NCBI RefSeq assembly: GCF_965198575.1
Contig: NZ_OZ240671.1
Location: 62,001 to 126,000 of the forward strand
Length of the DNA: 64,000 bases
Reading direction: 5' to 3'
From: Lichenicola sp965198575
GTDB lineage: Bacteria; Pseudomonadota; Alphaproteobacteria; Acetobacterales; Acetobacteraceae
Under the pieces are notes generated by a model. The model saw only the letters and a program-made list of their open reading frames with translations, had not been told where the DNA came from and searched no databases. Position 1 is the first letter of the stretch. Every line of letters begins with the position of its first letter. Positions 50,271 to 59,419 of this stretch are shown one piece after another. The position numbers and the translations under genes are program-made.

Positions 50271-52829
50271 ATGGCGATTTCACGCGGGGTGGCCACGGCG
50301 GACACGCGCGGCAACGGTTTCCGCCGGCTGGTCCGTCCGCTCCTGCTGCTGGTGTTGCTTCTGGTGCTGGTCGTGGTGGGTGTGGCGCTGCTTGTGCAGT
50401 CGCGGCTCGATCCGGAGCAGCTGCGGCAATCCGTCGAGCGCGACGTGCTGCGGCAGACCGGCCGGCAGCTGTCGCTGGGCAGCCTGCATGTGCAGTTGCT
50501 GCCGGTGCCGACGCTCGACGCGACCCAGGTCAGCTTCGCCAACTGGGACGGCGGCCAGCGCCCGCAGATGCTGACCGCGGATGGGCTGCACGCCCACCTG
50601 GCGCTGCTGCCGATGCTCGGTCACGTGCTGCGCCTCGAGGGCCTGACGCTCGACCATCCGGCGATCCTGCTCGAACGTCGCCCGGACGGTACGGCGAACT
50701 GGCAGCTGCACAAGCAGGTCCGTCCGGAGGGCGAGCCGTCGGGGCCGGTCGGCAGCCACTCCGCACCGTGGCAGATCCAGGTCGGCAGCGCGCGGCTGCT
50801 GGATGGCAGTGTCGCCTGGAAGGATGAGCTGCACGGTTCCAGCGGCGCCGCGGAGGGTCTGCGCGGCGATGGCAGCGGCCTCGACGGCGACCATCCGGCG
50901 ATCACGCTCGCGGGCATGCATGGCGGGGCGGGGTTCCTCATCGATGCCCGAACCGGCAGGCTGGACCGGCTCGACCCGAAGAACACTGTCGATGCCGGGA
51001 CGCCCTGGCCGCTGCATGTGGCGGCGACCGAGCAGCTGGACGGGCACGATATCGCGCGGCTGACCGTCGATGGCAGCTTCACCGATCCCGCACGCGAGCG
51101 CGGCTACGTGCTCGACGTGGATGCCGGCACCGACCGGCTCGACGCGCTGAACGCGTTGTTCCCGCACGCGAAGCTGCCAGCGGCGCAAGGCGTGTCGCTG
51201 CGGACGCATGTGGTCGATGCGGCAGGTGCGGACGCACCTCACGGGCAGCCGGAGTTCGGCTCGCTGGCCTTCAGGGCGTCGGGTCTGCCGGCAGCCAGCC
51301 TTGCCGATCATGCCGGGGGCCGCGGCGGGCGGTTGCTGGCGTCGCTGGTGGTCGGATCGCTGTCGGTGGATGCCAGGGACCGGACGTCGCCGGTATCGGT
51401 GTCGCTGGATGGGCGTTGGCGCGACCAGCCGCTCAGCCTGCATGGCACCGCCGGCACCCTCGCCGGGTGGCAGGGCTGGGCGCACCGCGCGGACGACCAC
51501 ACCGTTCCGGTTGATCCGGCGACCCTGGATCTGGCCATGACGGTGGGGAAGGCCTCGGCGCAACTGCGCGGCAGCGTTGCTCGCAACAACACGGACCTCC
51601 AGCTCGAGGTGAGGGCGCCCTCGCTGCGGCAGCTGCTGGCGAGCGGCCCGGACCTGACCGATCTCGCGGTGTCGGGACACCTGCAGCTGCTGCAGGACAA
51701 GCCGATCACCCTGTCCGGCGTGAAGCTCGACTCGCGCCAGGTCGGCATGACCGGCTCGGGCAGCTGGCTCGGGGGGGCACATCCGACGCTGACCGCCTCG
51801 ATCGATGCCACCCACGTCGATGTCGATGCGCTGCGGGCAGGCTGGAGCAGCGGACCGGCGGTGACACCGCAGACAGGTGCGCGCCCCATCGCACCGTCCG
51901 GACCGGTCGCAAGACCGTCCGACGCGACCGGCGACGCAGGCAGTCATGTGGTTCCGTTCGACGCGCTGAAGCTGGCCGACCTGGCGGTGCAGCTCGGTGC
52001 GCATGACGTCATGCTGGGCCGGCAGACCTACCACGACCTGAAGGCCGGGCTCTCGGTGCAGGATGGACGGCTGAGCCTGGTCCCGTTCTCGGTGACGGGT
52101 CCCGCCGGTCCGATCGCCGGCCGGCTGCAGGCCAATGCGGCCGATGACCAGGTGTCGCTGACCCTGCAGCCCTCGATGATCCGGGCCGAGACCCTGGCGT
52201 CGCTGGCCGACCGACCACCGGTGCTGCACGGCGTGCTCGAGCTGGTGGCGGACCTGCACGCGGCCGGTCCGACGCGGGAGGCGCTGCTCGGCAGCATGTC
52301 CGGGCGGTTCGGCGCCTCGCTGGTGGATGGGTCGGTGGCGAACGCGTCGCTGGCCGGCCTGGTCGGCCGGTCGGTGGGGATGCCGTCCGGAGGCGATACC
52401 GAGCTGCGCTGCCTGGCGCTGCCGGCGTCGGTAGCCGGTGGTATTGCTACGCTCTCGCCGCTGGCCTTGCAGACGAAGCGGCTCGATGTCGGCGGCCATG
52501 GCACGGTGGTGCTGGCGGATGGCCGGCTCGACCTGCATCTGATGCCGCGGCTGTCGATCGGCGTGGCCGGGGCGTCGCTGCCGGTGCATGTCGGCGGACG
52601 CCTCGACGATCCCCAGGCTGCACTCGATCCGGCGGCTCCGGGCGGTCGTTTTGCGCTGACCATCGGGCCCGGCGGTCCGGCGCCCGACCTGTGCGGACCG
52701 GCTCTCGCGGCGGCGCGCTTCGGCAATCCCGGACCGCAGCCGCCGCCCGAAGACGCCCATTCGGCGGACCGGCCGCACAAGTTGCCGAAGCCGCTCGACA
52801 TCCTGCGCGGCCTCGGGCTGCTGCGTTGA
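50271..52829 (+). CDS. AsmA-family protein
   Basis: An 852-residue AsmA-like protein with a single N-terminal inner-membrane anchor (about residues 18-42) and a long periplasmic beta-rich body of the bridge-like lipid-transfer type. The N-terminal RQTGRQLSLGSLHVQLLPVPTLDAT and the C-terminal AsmA_2-like region (LHGVLELVADLHAAGPTREALLGSMSG, DLHLMPRLS) are typical. Members affect outer-membrane lipid homeostasis. It begins 6 bp after the pseudouridine synthase stop. Confidence 0.9.
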   Translation: MAISRGVATADTRGNGFRRLVRPLLLLVLLLVLVVVGVALLVQSRLDPEQLRQSVERDVLRQTGRQLSLGSLHVQLLPVPTLDATQVSFANWDGGQRPQMLTADGLHAHLALLPMLGHVLRLEGLTLDHPAILLERRPDGTANWQLHKQVRPEGEPSGPVGSHSAPWQIQVGSARLLDGSVAWKDELHGSSGAAEGLRGDGSGLDGDHPAITLAGMHGGAGFLIDARTGRLDRLDPKNTVDAGTPWPLHVAATEQLDGHDIARLTVDGSFTDPARERGYVLDVDAGTDRLDALNALFPHAKLPAAQGVSLRTHVVDAAGADAPHGQPEFGSLAFRASGLPAASLADHAGGRGGRLLASLVVGSLSVDARDRTSPVSVSLDGRWRDQPLSLHGTAGTLAGWQGWAHRADDHTVPVDPATLDLAMTVGKASAQLRGSVARNNTDLQLEVRAPSLRQLLASGPDLTDLAVSGHLQLLQDKPITLSGVKLDSRQVGMTGSGSWLGGAHPTLTASIDATHVDVDALRAGWSSGPAVTPQTGARPIAPSGPVARPSDATGDAGSHVVPFDALKLADLAVQLGAHDVMLGRQTYHDLKAGLSVQDGRLSLVPFSVTGPAGPIAGRLQANAADDQVSLTLQPSMIRAETLASLADRPPVLHGVLELVADLHAAGPTREALLGSMSGRFGASLVDGSVANASLAGLVGRSVGMPSGGDTELRCLALPASVAGGIATLSPLALQTKRLDVGGHGTVVLADGRLDLHLMPRLSIGVAGASLPVHVGGRLDDPQAALDPAAPGGRFALTIGPGGPAPDLCGPALAAARFGNPGPQPPPEDAHSADRPHKLPKPLDILRGLGLLR

Positions 52830-52870
52830 CCGGGGCGACCGGCCCGGCGATCGACGCATCGACCGGAGCC

Positions 52871-53962
52871 GTGACGAGACGGGTGTGGCGTGAGGCGGTG
52901 CACGAACCGGACGGCGACGGCTACCGGATCATGCTGGATCGCCAGCCGCTGCGGGTGGCTGGCGGGGAGCCGCTCCGGGTGATGTCAGAGATGCTGGCCC
53001 GCGCGGTGGCCCAGGAATGGTCGGAGGCCGGTGGTGCGCCCGGAGGGGTGTTCGGGCCGGACAGCCTGGCGCTCACCCGGCTGGCGGCGACCCGGCAGCA
53101 GCGTGTGGCGCCTGACCGTCGGCCGGTCATCGAGACCCTGCTCGGCTATGCCGGGAGCGACCTGCTGAGCTACCGGGCAGGGGATCCGCAAGCACTCGTG
53201 GAGTGCCAGGCGGCCGCGTGGCAGCCCTGGCTGGACTGGTGCGCCAACCGGCACGCGGCCCGCCTGCCGGTTGTCGGCGGGGTGATGCCGGTGGCTCCCA
53301 TGGCCGACGCGGTGGGGGCGCTCGCCCGGGCCCTCGAGGCGCAGGACGATGCGGGATTGACTGCGCTCGGCGTGCTGGTGCCGACGCTCGGCAGCCTGGT
53401 GCTCGGGCTGGCGGTGGCGGACGGCGCGCTGGACGCGACCGAGGCCGTCCGGCTCGCTTTGCTCGACGAGCAGTACCAGCTCGAGCAGTGGGGCCCGGAC
53501 GACGAGACCCTGGAACGCCATGCGGCCGTGCTGCGCGACACGCGGGAGGCTGCGCGCTTCCTGCTGCTCAGCCGACAGGAAGGCCAGGAGGGGACACGCA
53601 TGACGGACATCGCCGCGATCACCGAGCGCTGGCTGATCGCCGGTCGGGTGCAGGGCGTCGGCTACCGGGCGTGGCTGGCGCAGGAAGCACGGATCCTCGA
53701 GCTCTCGGGATGGGTGCGCAATCTCGGGGACGGGCGGGTCGAGGCGCTGCTGCGGGGGCCTGCCGATGCGCTTGCACGGTTGCGGGATGCCTCGCGGCAG
53801 GGCCCACCGGCGGCGCGCGTGGATGCTGTCGAGGCCGAGCCCTGGGATGATGACGACGCCGGCCCGACGGAGTCCGGGCGGTTCAGCCACGGCCCGACAG
53901 TGCCCGGCCCGCTGTCACGCCGCGCCGTTTCAGGACAGCCGCCTGTTGCGGAACCGGAATAA
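52871..53962 (+). CDS. ATP12-family F1-ATPase chaperone read in frame into an acylphosphatase
   Basis: A 363-residue product. Residues ~1-240 match ATP12 chaperones for the F1 alpha subunit: EPDGDGYRIMLDRQPLR, RPVIETLLGYAGSDLLSYRA, WQPWLDWC, and a late LDEQYQLEQWGPDDE. With no stop codon, the frame enters an acylphosphatase domain (GRVQGVGYRAWLAQEAR and GWVRNLGDGRVE, with catalytic Arg and Asn). The C-terminal ~30 residues are Pro/Ser rich. GTG 52871 starts at the family N-terminus; TTG 52826 would overlap asmA. A second, internal start is marked separately. Confidence 0.85.
   Translation: MTRRVWREAVHEPDGDGYRIMLDRQPLRVAGGEPLRVMSEMLARAVAQEWSEAGGAPGGVFGPDSLALTRLAATRQQRVAPDRRPVIETLLGYAGSDLLSYRAGDPQALVECQAAAWQPWLDWCANRHAARLPVVGGVMPVAPMADAVGALARALEAQDDAGLTALGVLVPTLGSLVLGLAVADGALDATEAVRLALLDEQYQLEQWGPDDETLERHAAVLRDTREAARFLLLSRQEGQEGTRMTDIAAITERWLIAGRVQGVGYRAWLAQEARILELSGWVRNLGDGRVEALLRGPADALARLRDASRQGPPAARVDAVEAEPWDDDDAGPTESGRFSHGPTVPGPLSRRAVSGQPPVAEPE
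53600..53962 (+). CDS. Acylphosphatase from internal start in the ATP12 frame
   Basis: ATG 53600 has an AGGAGGGG site 6-8 nt upstream, stronger than that of the long frame. Starting here gives a 120-residue acylphosphatase with a normal N-terminus (TERWLIAGRVQGVGYR). It hydrolyses carboxyl-phosphate bonds. The cell may make both the fusion and the free enzyme, or the two genes may simply lack an intervening stop. Confidence 0.5.
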   Translation: MTDIAAITERWLIAGRVQGVGYRAWLAQEARILELSGWVRNLGDGRVEALLRGPADALARLRDASRQGPPAARVDAVEAEPWDDDDAGPTESGRFSHGPTVPGPLSRRAVSGQPPVAEPE

Positions 53963-54103
53963 TATCTGCGGGTCGTATGTTGCGTTCATCATGTCGTTAG
54001 TGACGATCTGCACTGTTGCAGACGCGCACCGCACGTGACCGTTGGTTACATCTTCCGCAGCAGGTTCTTGCTAGGTCTGCATCATCACCGAGAGGATGCG
54101 ACC

Positions 54104-54268
54104 ATGGATGAAGTGCTGGCGGGTTCGGGGATTGTCGGCGGCAGCATGATGACGGGCAGCAGACGCCTGAAGCGCCGGGTGGCGATCCTGGCGGCGCGGT
54201 TCGCGATGACCTCCTGGCTGCTGCTGCTGGGGATGCCGGTCGCGGTGGTGGTGTATTCGCTCGCCTGA
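54104..54268 (+). CDS. Very small membrane protein
   Basis: A 54-residue frame with a basic patch (RRLKRRVAILAARF) before one membrane span (MTSWLLLLGMPVAVVVYSLA). AGAGG lies 8 nt before the ATG. Orientation rules place the N-terminus in the cytoplasm. No family is recognised. The upstream 140 bp are AT-richer and could hold a promoter. Confidence 0.45.
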   Translation: MDEVLAGSGIVGGSMMTGSRRLKRRVAILAARFAMTSWLLLLGMPVAVVVYSLA

Positions 54269-54385
54269 ACCGGACCGGCTGGCCGGATCCGGGCGACGCT
54301 TGCGGTCCGGGCCGGGCCGGGTCAACTTGGACGGACCCGTCGCCCAGGACGTCTCTCCGGCGACCCTGTGCGAGGAACCCCAAGC

Positions 54386-54988
54386 ATGACCACTGCCAAT
54401 CAGCGCGTTGCCGATCATCCGATCGATCCGCGGTTCCTGGAACGATGGTCGCCGCGCAGCTTCACCGGCGAAGCGGTTCCTGAAGCGGTGCTGCTGACGC
54501 TGTTCGAGGCCGCGCGCTGGGCGCCGTCATCGTACAACTCGCAGCCATGGCGCTTCGTCTATGCGCTCCGCGACACCCCGAGTTGGGACGGCTTCCTGGG
54601 GCTGCTGAACGAGTACAACCGGTCATGGGCGAAGCAGGCGGGAGCGCTCGTCGTGCTGCTGTCGAAATCGACGCTGCTGCCGCCCGGCAAGGACCGCGAG
54701 ATCCCGTCGCACAGCCATTCGCTGGATGCCGGCGCCGGCTGGGCCTACCTCGCGTTGCAGGCCTCGATCTCCGGATGGGCCGCGCATGCGATGGTCGGCT
54801 TCGACATGGACACCGCCTTCGCCCAGCTGCAGGTGCCGCAGGGCTACCGCATCGAGGCGGCGATCGCGATCGGCCGCCCCGGTGACAAGTCGCTGCTGCC
54901 GGCAGCGATGCAGGAGCGCGAGGTCCCGAATGGTCGTGTCGCGGTCGAGCAGTTCGTCATGGAAGGCCGTTTCCGCAACGAGGTGTAA
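54386..54988 (+). CDS. Nitroreductase-family FMN oxidoreductase
   Basis: A 200-residue nitroreductase-fold protein. RWSPRSFTGEAVP and LFEAARWAPSSYNSQPWRFVYAL are the classical FMN-binding N-terminus, and SLDAGAGWAYLALQASISGWAAHAMVGFD is the dimer helix. The late GRPGDKSLLP fits too. The substrate cannot be inferred. A GAGGAA site precedes ATG 54386. Confidence 0.9.
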   Translation: MTTANQRVADHPIDPRFLERWSPRSFTGEAVPEAVLLTLFEAARWAPSSYNSQPWRFVYALRDTPSWDGFLGLLNEYNRSWAKQAGALVVLLSKSTLLPPGKDREIPSHSHSLDAGAGWAYLALQASISGWAAHAMVGFDMDTAFAQLQVPQGYRIEAAIAIGRPGDKSLLPAAMQEREVPNGRVAVEQFVMEGRFRNEV

Positions 54989-55702
54989 GCGCGCCGCGGA
55001 TACGCGACCGACGGAGCCCGGTGGCGGTGGCGACGGAAGTCTCGCTGCCGCTCGCATGCCACCGCGGGTTCCACCCGAGATGACGCACTACCAACTCGGC
55101 GCGAGGACGATCCAGCAGCCGTTCACGACGAAAGGCCTGTGGTCCCATTGTTTTGGTCTGGACGATCGCAGCGCCAGCCTGACGGCACCGAGGATCACGT
55201 TCAACCGACAGAGCCGATACATGACCAACTTGTTTCGTGACTCCTGGACCCGGGCACGCGGCACGATTCGGCATGATTCTTTTAGATCGGTCCAGAGGAT
55301 TTACAGCAATCCATCATGGTGATCGCCGACCGGACCAGGACGTTACGTCGCCGAAACCCTGAAGGACCCGTCTTCGAACAAGACATTCCTGGCCGGGATG
55401 AAGGTGATAAATTCGGCGGAATGCGACGCCGACATGAACATGATCATCGCAGAATTCGGCGCCGGGAAGGGCCGAGCGCACCGAAATGGTTGCGTCTCAG
55501 CTCGACCTCGATGCGCTGATCGGACTGATCTGGAGCCCGGTCAAGCAGCCGAGCGCGGTCTCCAGCGGCAAGCCCGATCGGCCCTCCACCACGCCGCTGT
55601 TCGAGAACTTGGTATGGTCTGCCGGTACTCAGATATTCCAGTTCCGCAAGCGGAATGAGTCGTGGGTATCCCGACGTCGTTCCGTGACGACCGGCTCCGG
55701 CT
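54989..55702. other. 714-bp stretch without an intact gene
   Basis: The composition is less GC-rich than in neighbouring genes. The right half contains a frameshifted open frame described separately. No RNA gene, repeat or terminator is recognised in the left half. Confidence 0.4.
55341..55680 (+). pseudogene. Possible frameshifted gene remnant
   Basis: One frame reads YVAETLKDPSSNKTFLAGMK, then INSAECDADMNMIIAEFGAG. Around 55470-55485 the protein-like sequence moves to another frame: ERTEMVASQLDLDALIGLIW, then TTPLFENLVWSAGTQIFQF. A single-base change near GGGCCGAGC would join them. The family is not recognised. Confidence 0.35.
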
Positions 55703-56878
55703 CTACGGCACCAGCACGGTCGCCGAGGCCTGTGCCGCGATGCCTTCGCCGCGGCCGGTGAAGCCGAGCCGCTCGGTGGTGGTGGCCTTCACCGAAATGC
55801 GGTCGAGCTCGACGCCCAGCAGTGCGGCCAACCGCTCGCGCATCGCCGTCGCATGCGGGCCGATCTTCGGACGTTCGCAGATCAGCGTGACGTCGGCATT
55901 CACCAGCATCCCGCCCCGTGCTGCGATGCGCTCGCCGGCATGCACCAGGAAGCGGGCGCTGTCGGCGTCCTTCCAGGTATTCTCGCTGGGCGGGAAATGC
56001 CGGCCGATATCGCCCTCCGCCAGCGCGCCATAGATCGCGTCGCAGAGCGCATGGATGCCGACATCGGCGTCGGAGTGACCCGCCAGGCCACGCTCGAACG
56101 GCACGGTGATGCCGCACAGGATCAGCGCACGGCCCTCCTCGAAGGCGTGCACGTCGAAGCCGGTGCCGGTGCGCGGCAGCAGGGCAGGGCCGATCAGCCG
56201 CTCGAGTCGCACCAGGTCCTCCTCATAGGTCAGCTTGATGTTGTCTTCCGAGCCCGGCACCAGCGCCACCGTGTGGCCGGCATGCTCGAGCAGGGCGGCG
56301 TCGTCGGTGAGCTCCGAGCCGGGGTTCGCGGCGGCCTGACGGTGCAGGTCGCGCAGCAGCTCGAACCGGAAGCCCTGCGGGGTCTGGGCGCGGAACAGCG
56401 CGTGCCGGTCGACCGTCTCGACGATGAGGCTGTCCCGGGTGCGCTTCAGGGTGTCGGCCACGGCGATGCCCGGGATGGCGCCGTCATGCTCGGAGAGGGC
56501 CGCGATCACCCGGGCGATCAGCGCGGCCGGCACGTAGGGCCTGGCGCCGTCATGCACCAGCACATGCGTCGGGCGGAGGTCCGCTGGCAGGGCGTCCAGC
56601 GCCTCGAGGCCGGCATGCACGCTGGCCTGGCGTGTCGGGCCGCCCGGGATCGACGCCAGGACGGGCGCGGCATCCGGGCTGGATGACGACAGCCCGTGCA
56701 GCGCCGGGTCGAGCAGGGCGGCGTCACCGACCGGCTGCAACAACGCGACATGCGGCAGCAGCGCTTCCGCGGCGTGCCGGATGACCGGACGGCGGCCGAG
56801 GGCGATGAACTGCTTGGGGGTGGCGGCACCGTAACGGCGGCCGGTGCCCGCGGCCAGGAGGAGGGCGGCAATACGCAT
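55703..56878 (-). CDS. ispDF: Bifunctional IspD/IspF isoprenoid synthesis enzyme
   Basis: A 391-residue fusion of two MEP-pathway enzymes. Residues 1-225 are IspD (MRIAALLLAAGTGRRYGAAT, VHDGARPYV, then ELTDDAALLE), which makes CDP-ME from MEP and CTP. Residues ~230-391 are IspF (TGFDVHAF with metal Asp/His, GHSDADVGIHALCDAI, GRHFPP), which cyclises CDP-MEP. IspE is not in the window. The fusion is standard in alphaproteobacteria. ATG 56878 gives the family N-terminus. It is divergent from dusB. Confidence 0.96.
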   Translation of the reverse strand: MRIAALLLAAGTGRRYGAATPKQFIALGRRPVIRHAAEALLPHVALLQPVGDAALLDPALHGLSSSSPDAAPVLASIPGGPTRQASVHAGLEALDALPADLRPTHVLVHDGARPYVPAALIARVIAALSEHDGAIPGIAVADTLKRTRDSLIVETVDRHALFRAQTPQGFRFELLRDLHRQAAANPGSELTDDAALLEHAGHTVALVPGSEDNIKLTYEEDLVRLERLIGPALLPRTGTGFDVHAFEEGRALILCGITVPFERGLAGHSDADVGIHALCDAIYGALAEGDIGRHFPPSENTWKDADSARFLVHAGERIAARGGMLVNADVTLICERPKIGPHATAMRERLAALLGVELDRISVKATTTERLGFTGRGEGIAAQASATVLVP

Positions 56879-57012
56879 GGCCGGAGCAATGCGGCGCGGC
56901 GCCGGGCAGGTCAATATGGCGGTCGCATCGGGCAAGCCGGTGGTGCGACTATGTTCGGCCCCGAGGGTGGCGATTGCGTCGCCTACCGGCTTCAGCGTAT
57001 TTTGCCCAAATC

Positions 57013-58149
57013 ATGGGCAATGCATCCGAAAACAAGACAGATGGCGGGGGACAGCACGGTTCCGTGGCAGCCGACGCCCGGGGATTGCCGCCGATCGACC
57101 TCGGCGGCGTGCTGATCGAGCTGCCGGTCATCCTGGCGCCGATGTCCGGGGTCACCGACCTGCCGTTCCGCAGGCTGGCGCGCTCGCTCGGGGCCGGGCT
57201 GGTGGTGTCGGAAATGATCGCCTCGTGGGCTATGCTGCACGAGAACGCGGCGACGCTGCGGATGACGGAAATGCCCGAGGGCGACGGTCCGAACGCGGTG
57301 CAGCTGGCGGGCTGCGAGCCGGACGCGATGGCGCAGGCGGCGCGGATCGCGGTCGATCGCGGCGCCGACCTGATCGACATCAATTTCGGCTGCCCGGCGA
57401 AGAAGGTGGCGGTCGGCCAGCAGGCCGGCTCGGCATTGATGCGCGACGAGCAGCTGGCCGGCCGTCTGCTCGAGGCGACGGTGCGGGCGGTCGATGTGCC
57501 GGTCACGCTGAAGATGCGGATGGGCTGGGACCATGACAGCCTGAACGCGCCCCGCCTGGCGTCGATCGCCGAACAGTCCGGCATCCGCATGGTGACGGTG
57601 CATGGCCGCACCCGGCAGCAATTCTATACCGGCCGGGCGGACTGGGCCTTCGTGCGCCAGGTGCGCGACGCCACCCGGCTGCCGCTGATCGTCAACGGCG
57701 ACATCCTGAGCGTCGAGGATGCGCGCGAGGCGCTGCGGCTGTCCGGCGCGGACGGGGTGATGATCGGCCGCGGTTGCTATGGCCGGCCATGGTTTCCGGC
57801 GCAGGTGGCGCATGCGCTGCGCACCGGCGAGGCGTTGCCGGATCCGGATCTGTCGCAGGAAAAGGCGATCGTGCTGGAGCATTACCGGGCGATGCTGTCG
57901 CATTTCGGCAGCCATCCGGGGCTTCGGCTGGCCCGCAAGCACGTCTCGTGGTACTCGGCCGGGCTGCCCGGATCGGCGATCTTCCGTGCCGGCTTCAACC
58001 GGATCGAGGAGGTTGCGGCGGCACTCGAGGCGATCGGCGCGTTCTATGACCGGCAGATCGAGAGCGGCGCCGGACGCGGCCGGTCCGTGCCGCTGCAGGA
58101 CCGACACGAGCTGCAGGACCAGATGCTGCAACAGGATCGGGCAGCATGA
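57013..58149 (+). CDS. dusB: tRNA-dihydrouridine synthase B
   Basis: A 378-residue FMN enzyme that reduces uridine in the tRNA D-loop. ILAPMSGVTDLPFRRLAR and the flavin/tRNA motif DINFGCPAKKV are present, followed by VTVHGRTRQQFYTGRADW and the FMN phosphate site DGVMIGRGCYGRPW. In many alphaproteobacteria dusB leads the ntrBC operon, as here: the end overlaps ntrB by ATGA. Confidence 0.96.
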   Translation: MGNASENKTDGGGQHGSVAADARGLPPIDLGGVLIELPVILAPMSGVTDLPFRRLARSLGAGLVVSEMIASWAMLHENAATLRMTEMPEGDGPNAVQLAGCEPDAMAQAARIAVDRGADLIDINFGCPAKKVAVGQQAGSALMRDEQLAGRLLEATVRAVDVPVTLKMRMGWDHDSLNAPRLASIAEQSGIRMVTVHGRTRQQFYTGRADWAFVRQVRDATRLPLIVNGDILSVEDAREALRLSGADGVMIGRGCYGRPWFPAQVAHALRTGEALPDPDLSQEKAIVLEHYRAMLSHFGSHPGLRLARKHVSWYSAGLPGSAIFRAGFNRIEEVAAALEAIGAFYDRQIESGAGRGRSVPLQDRHELQDQMLQQDRAA

Positions 58150-59348
58150 GGGTGGCGGCGATCCGGCGCCCCCCGGCGCCCGGACCAGGGGCCGGCGACC
58201 AGGGCAGTGCGGGCGGGATCGCGGTTCGTGGTGCAGTACCGGCCCCGGTATCCAGCAGGGCCGGCAGCGGGCCCGGACCGGCCGCGATCCTGGACAGCCT
58301 GCCGGTGCCGGTGCTGATGCTCGATACCGCATGCCGCATCCGCTACGCCAACAGCGCGGCAGAGCCGTTCTTCGGCATGTCGAAATCCCAGCTGGCCCAG
58401 CTCGGCCTGTCCGACCTGCTGCCGGGCGACCATCCGCTGTTCCAGCTGATCGCGCAGGTGCGGGCGACCGGCGTGACCATCGTCGAGCACGAGCTGATGC
58501 TGGAAGGTCCGCGCCTCAGCCGCTCCGGCATCACCGTCCAGGGCGCCCCGGTCACCGACGACCCGGAGTTCCTGGCGCTGACCCTGCACGACGCATCGGC
58601 GGCACGCACACTCGACCGGCAGATGACGTTCCGCAACGCCGCCCGCAGCGTGTCGGGCATGGCGGCGATCCTGGCGCACGAGGTCAAGAACCCGCTATCG
58701 GGGATCCGCGGCGCGGCCCAGCTTCTGGAGAGCACCGTCATCGAGGGCGACCGCGAGCTCGCCGTGCTGATCCGCGACGAGGCCGACCGCATCCGCGCCC
58801 TGGTCGAGCGCATGGAGATGTTCAGCGAGAAGCCGATCGACCGAAAGCCGGTGAACATCCACCGGGTGCTGGAGCATGTCAGGCTGCTGGCCCAGCGCGG
58901 GTTTGCCGCCCACATCCGGTTCGTCGAGAACTACGACCCGTCGCTGCCGCCGGTCTGGGGCAATCGCGACCAGCTGGTGCAGGTGCTGCTGAACCTGGTG
59001 AAGAACGCCGCCGAGGCGATCACCGCCGATACCGGCAGTGGCGAAATCACGCTCTGCACCGGCTACCGGCACAGCATCCGGCTGGCGGTGCCGGGCTCGG
59101 ACCAGCGCATGCACCTGCCGTTGGTGGTGACGGTGCGCGATACCGGGCCGGGGATCTCCGAGGCGATCCGGCCGCATCTGTTCGAGCCGTTCCTGACCAC
59201 GAAGGTGACCGGCACCGGCCTCGGGCTCGCGCTGGCGGCGAAGATCATCGGCGACCATGGCGGGCTGATCGAGATCGACAGCCGTCCGGGGCGCACCGAC
59301 GTCCGGCTGCATCTGCCGGTGCTGGTCGAGAACGAGGGCGAGCTGTAG
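58146..59348 (+). CDS. ntrB: Nitrogen regulation sensor histidine kinase/phosphatase NtrB
   Basis: A 400-residue cytoplasmic two-component sensor. After a disordered ~45-residue leader comes a PAS domain (ILDSLPVPVLMLDTACRIRYAN), an H-box with His178 (ILAHEVKNPLSGIRG), and an ATPase domain with N-box NLVKNAAEAI, DTGPGIS and GTGLGLALA. NtrB phosphorylates NtrC under nitrogen limitation and is controlled by PII. No membrane span is seen. It is translationally coupled to dusB. Confidence 0.95.
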   Translation: MRVAAIRRPPAPGPGAGDQGSAGGIAVRGAVPAPVSSRAGSGPGPAAILDSLPVPVLMLDTACRIRYANSAAEPFFGMSKSQLAQLGLSDLLPGDHPLFQLIAQVRATGVTIVEHELMLEGPRLSRSGITVQGAPVTDDPEFLALTLHDASAARTLDRQMTFRNAARSVSGMAAILAHEVKNPLSGIRGAAQLLESTVIEGDRELAVLIRDEADRIRALVERMEMFSEKPIDRKPVNIHRVLEHVRLLAQRGFAAHIRFVENYDPSLPPVWGNRDQLVQVLLNLVKNAAEAITADTGSGEITLCTGYRHSIRLAVPGSDQRMHLPLVVTVRDTGPGISEAIRPHLFEPFLTTKVTGTGLGLALAAKIIGDHGGLIEIDSRPGRTDVRLHLPVLVENEGEL

Positions 59349-59419
59349 CCGGCCCTTTTCCAGAGCCTTGAAGGCGCCCGCATCGGCGCCGGTGTAGTGT
59401 AGAGAGTGTCAAGTTTCCG

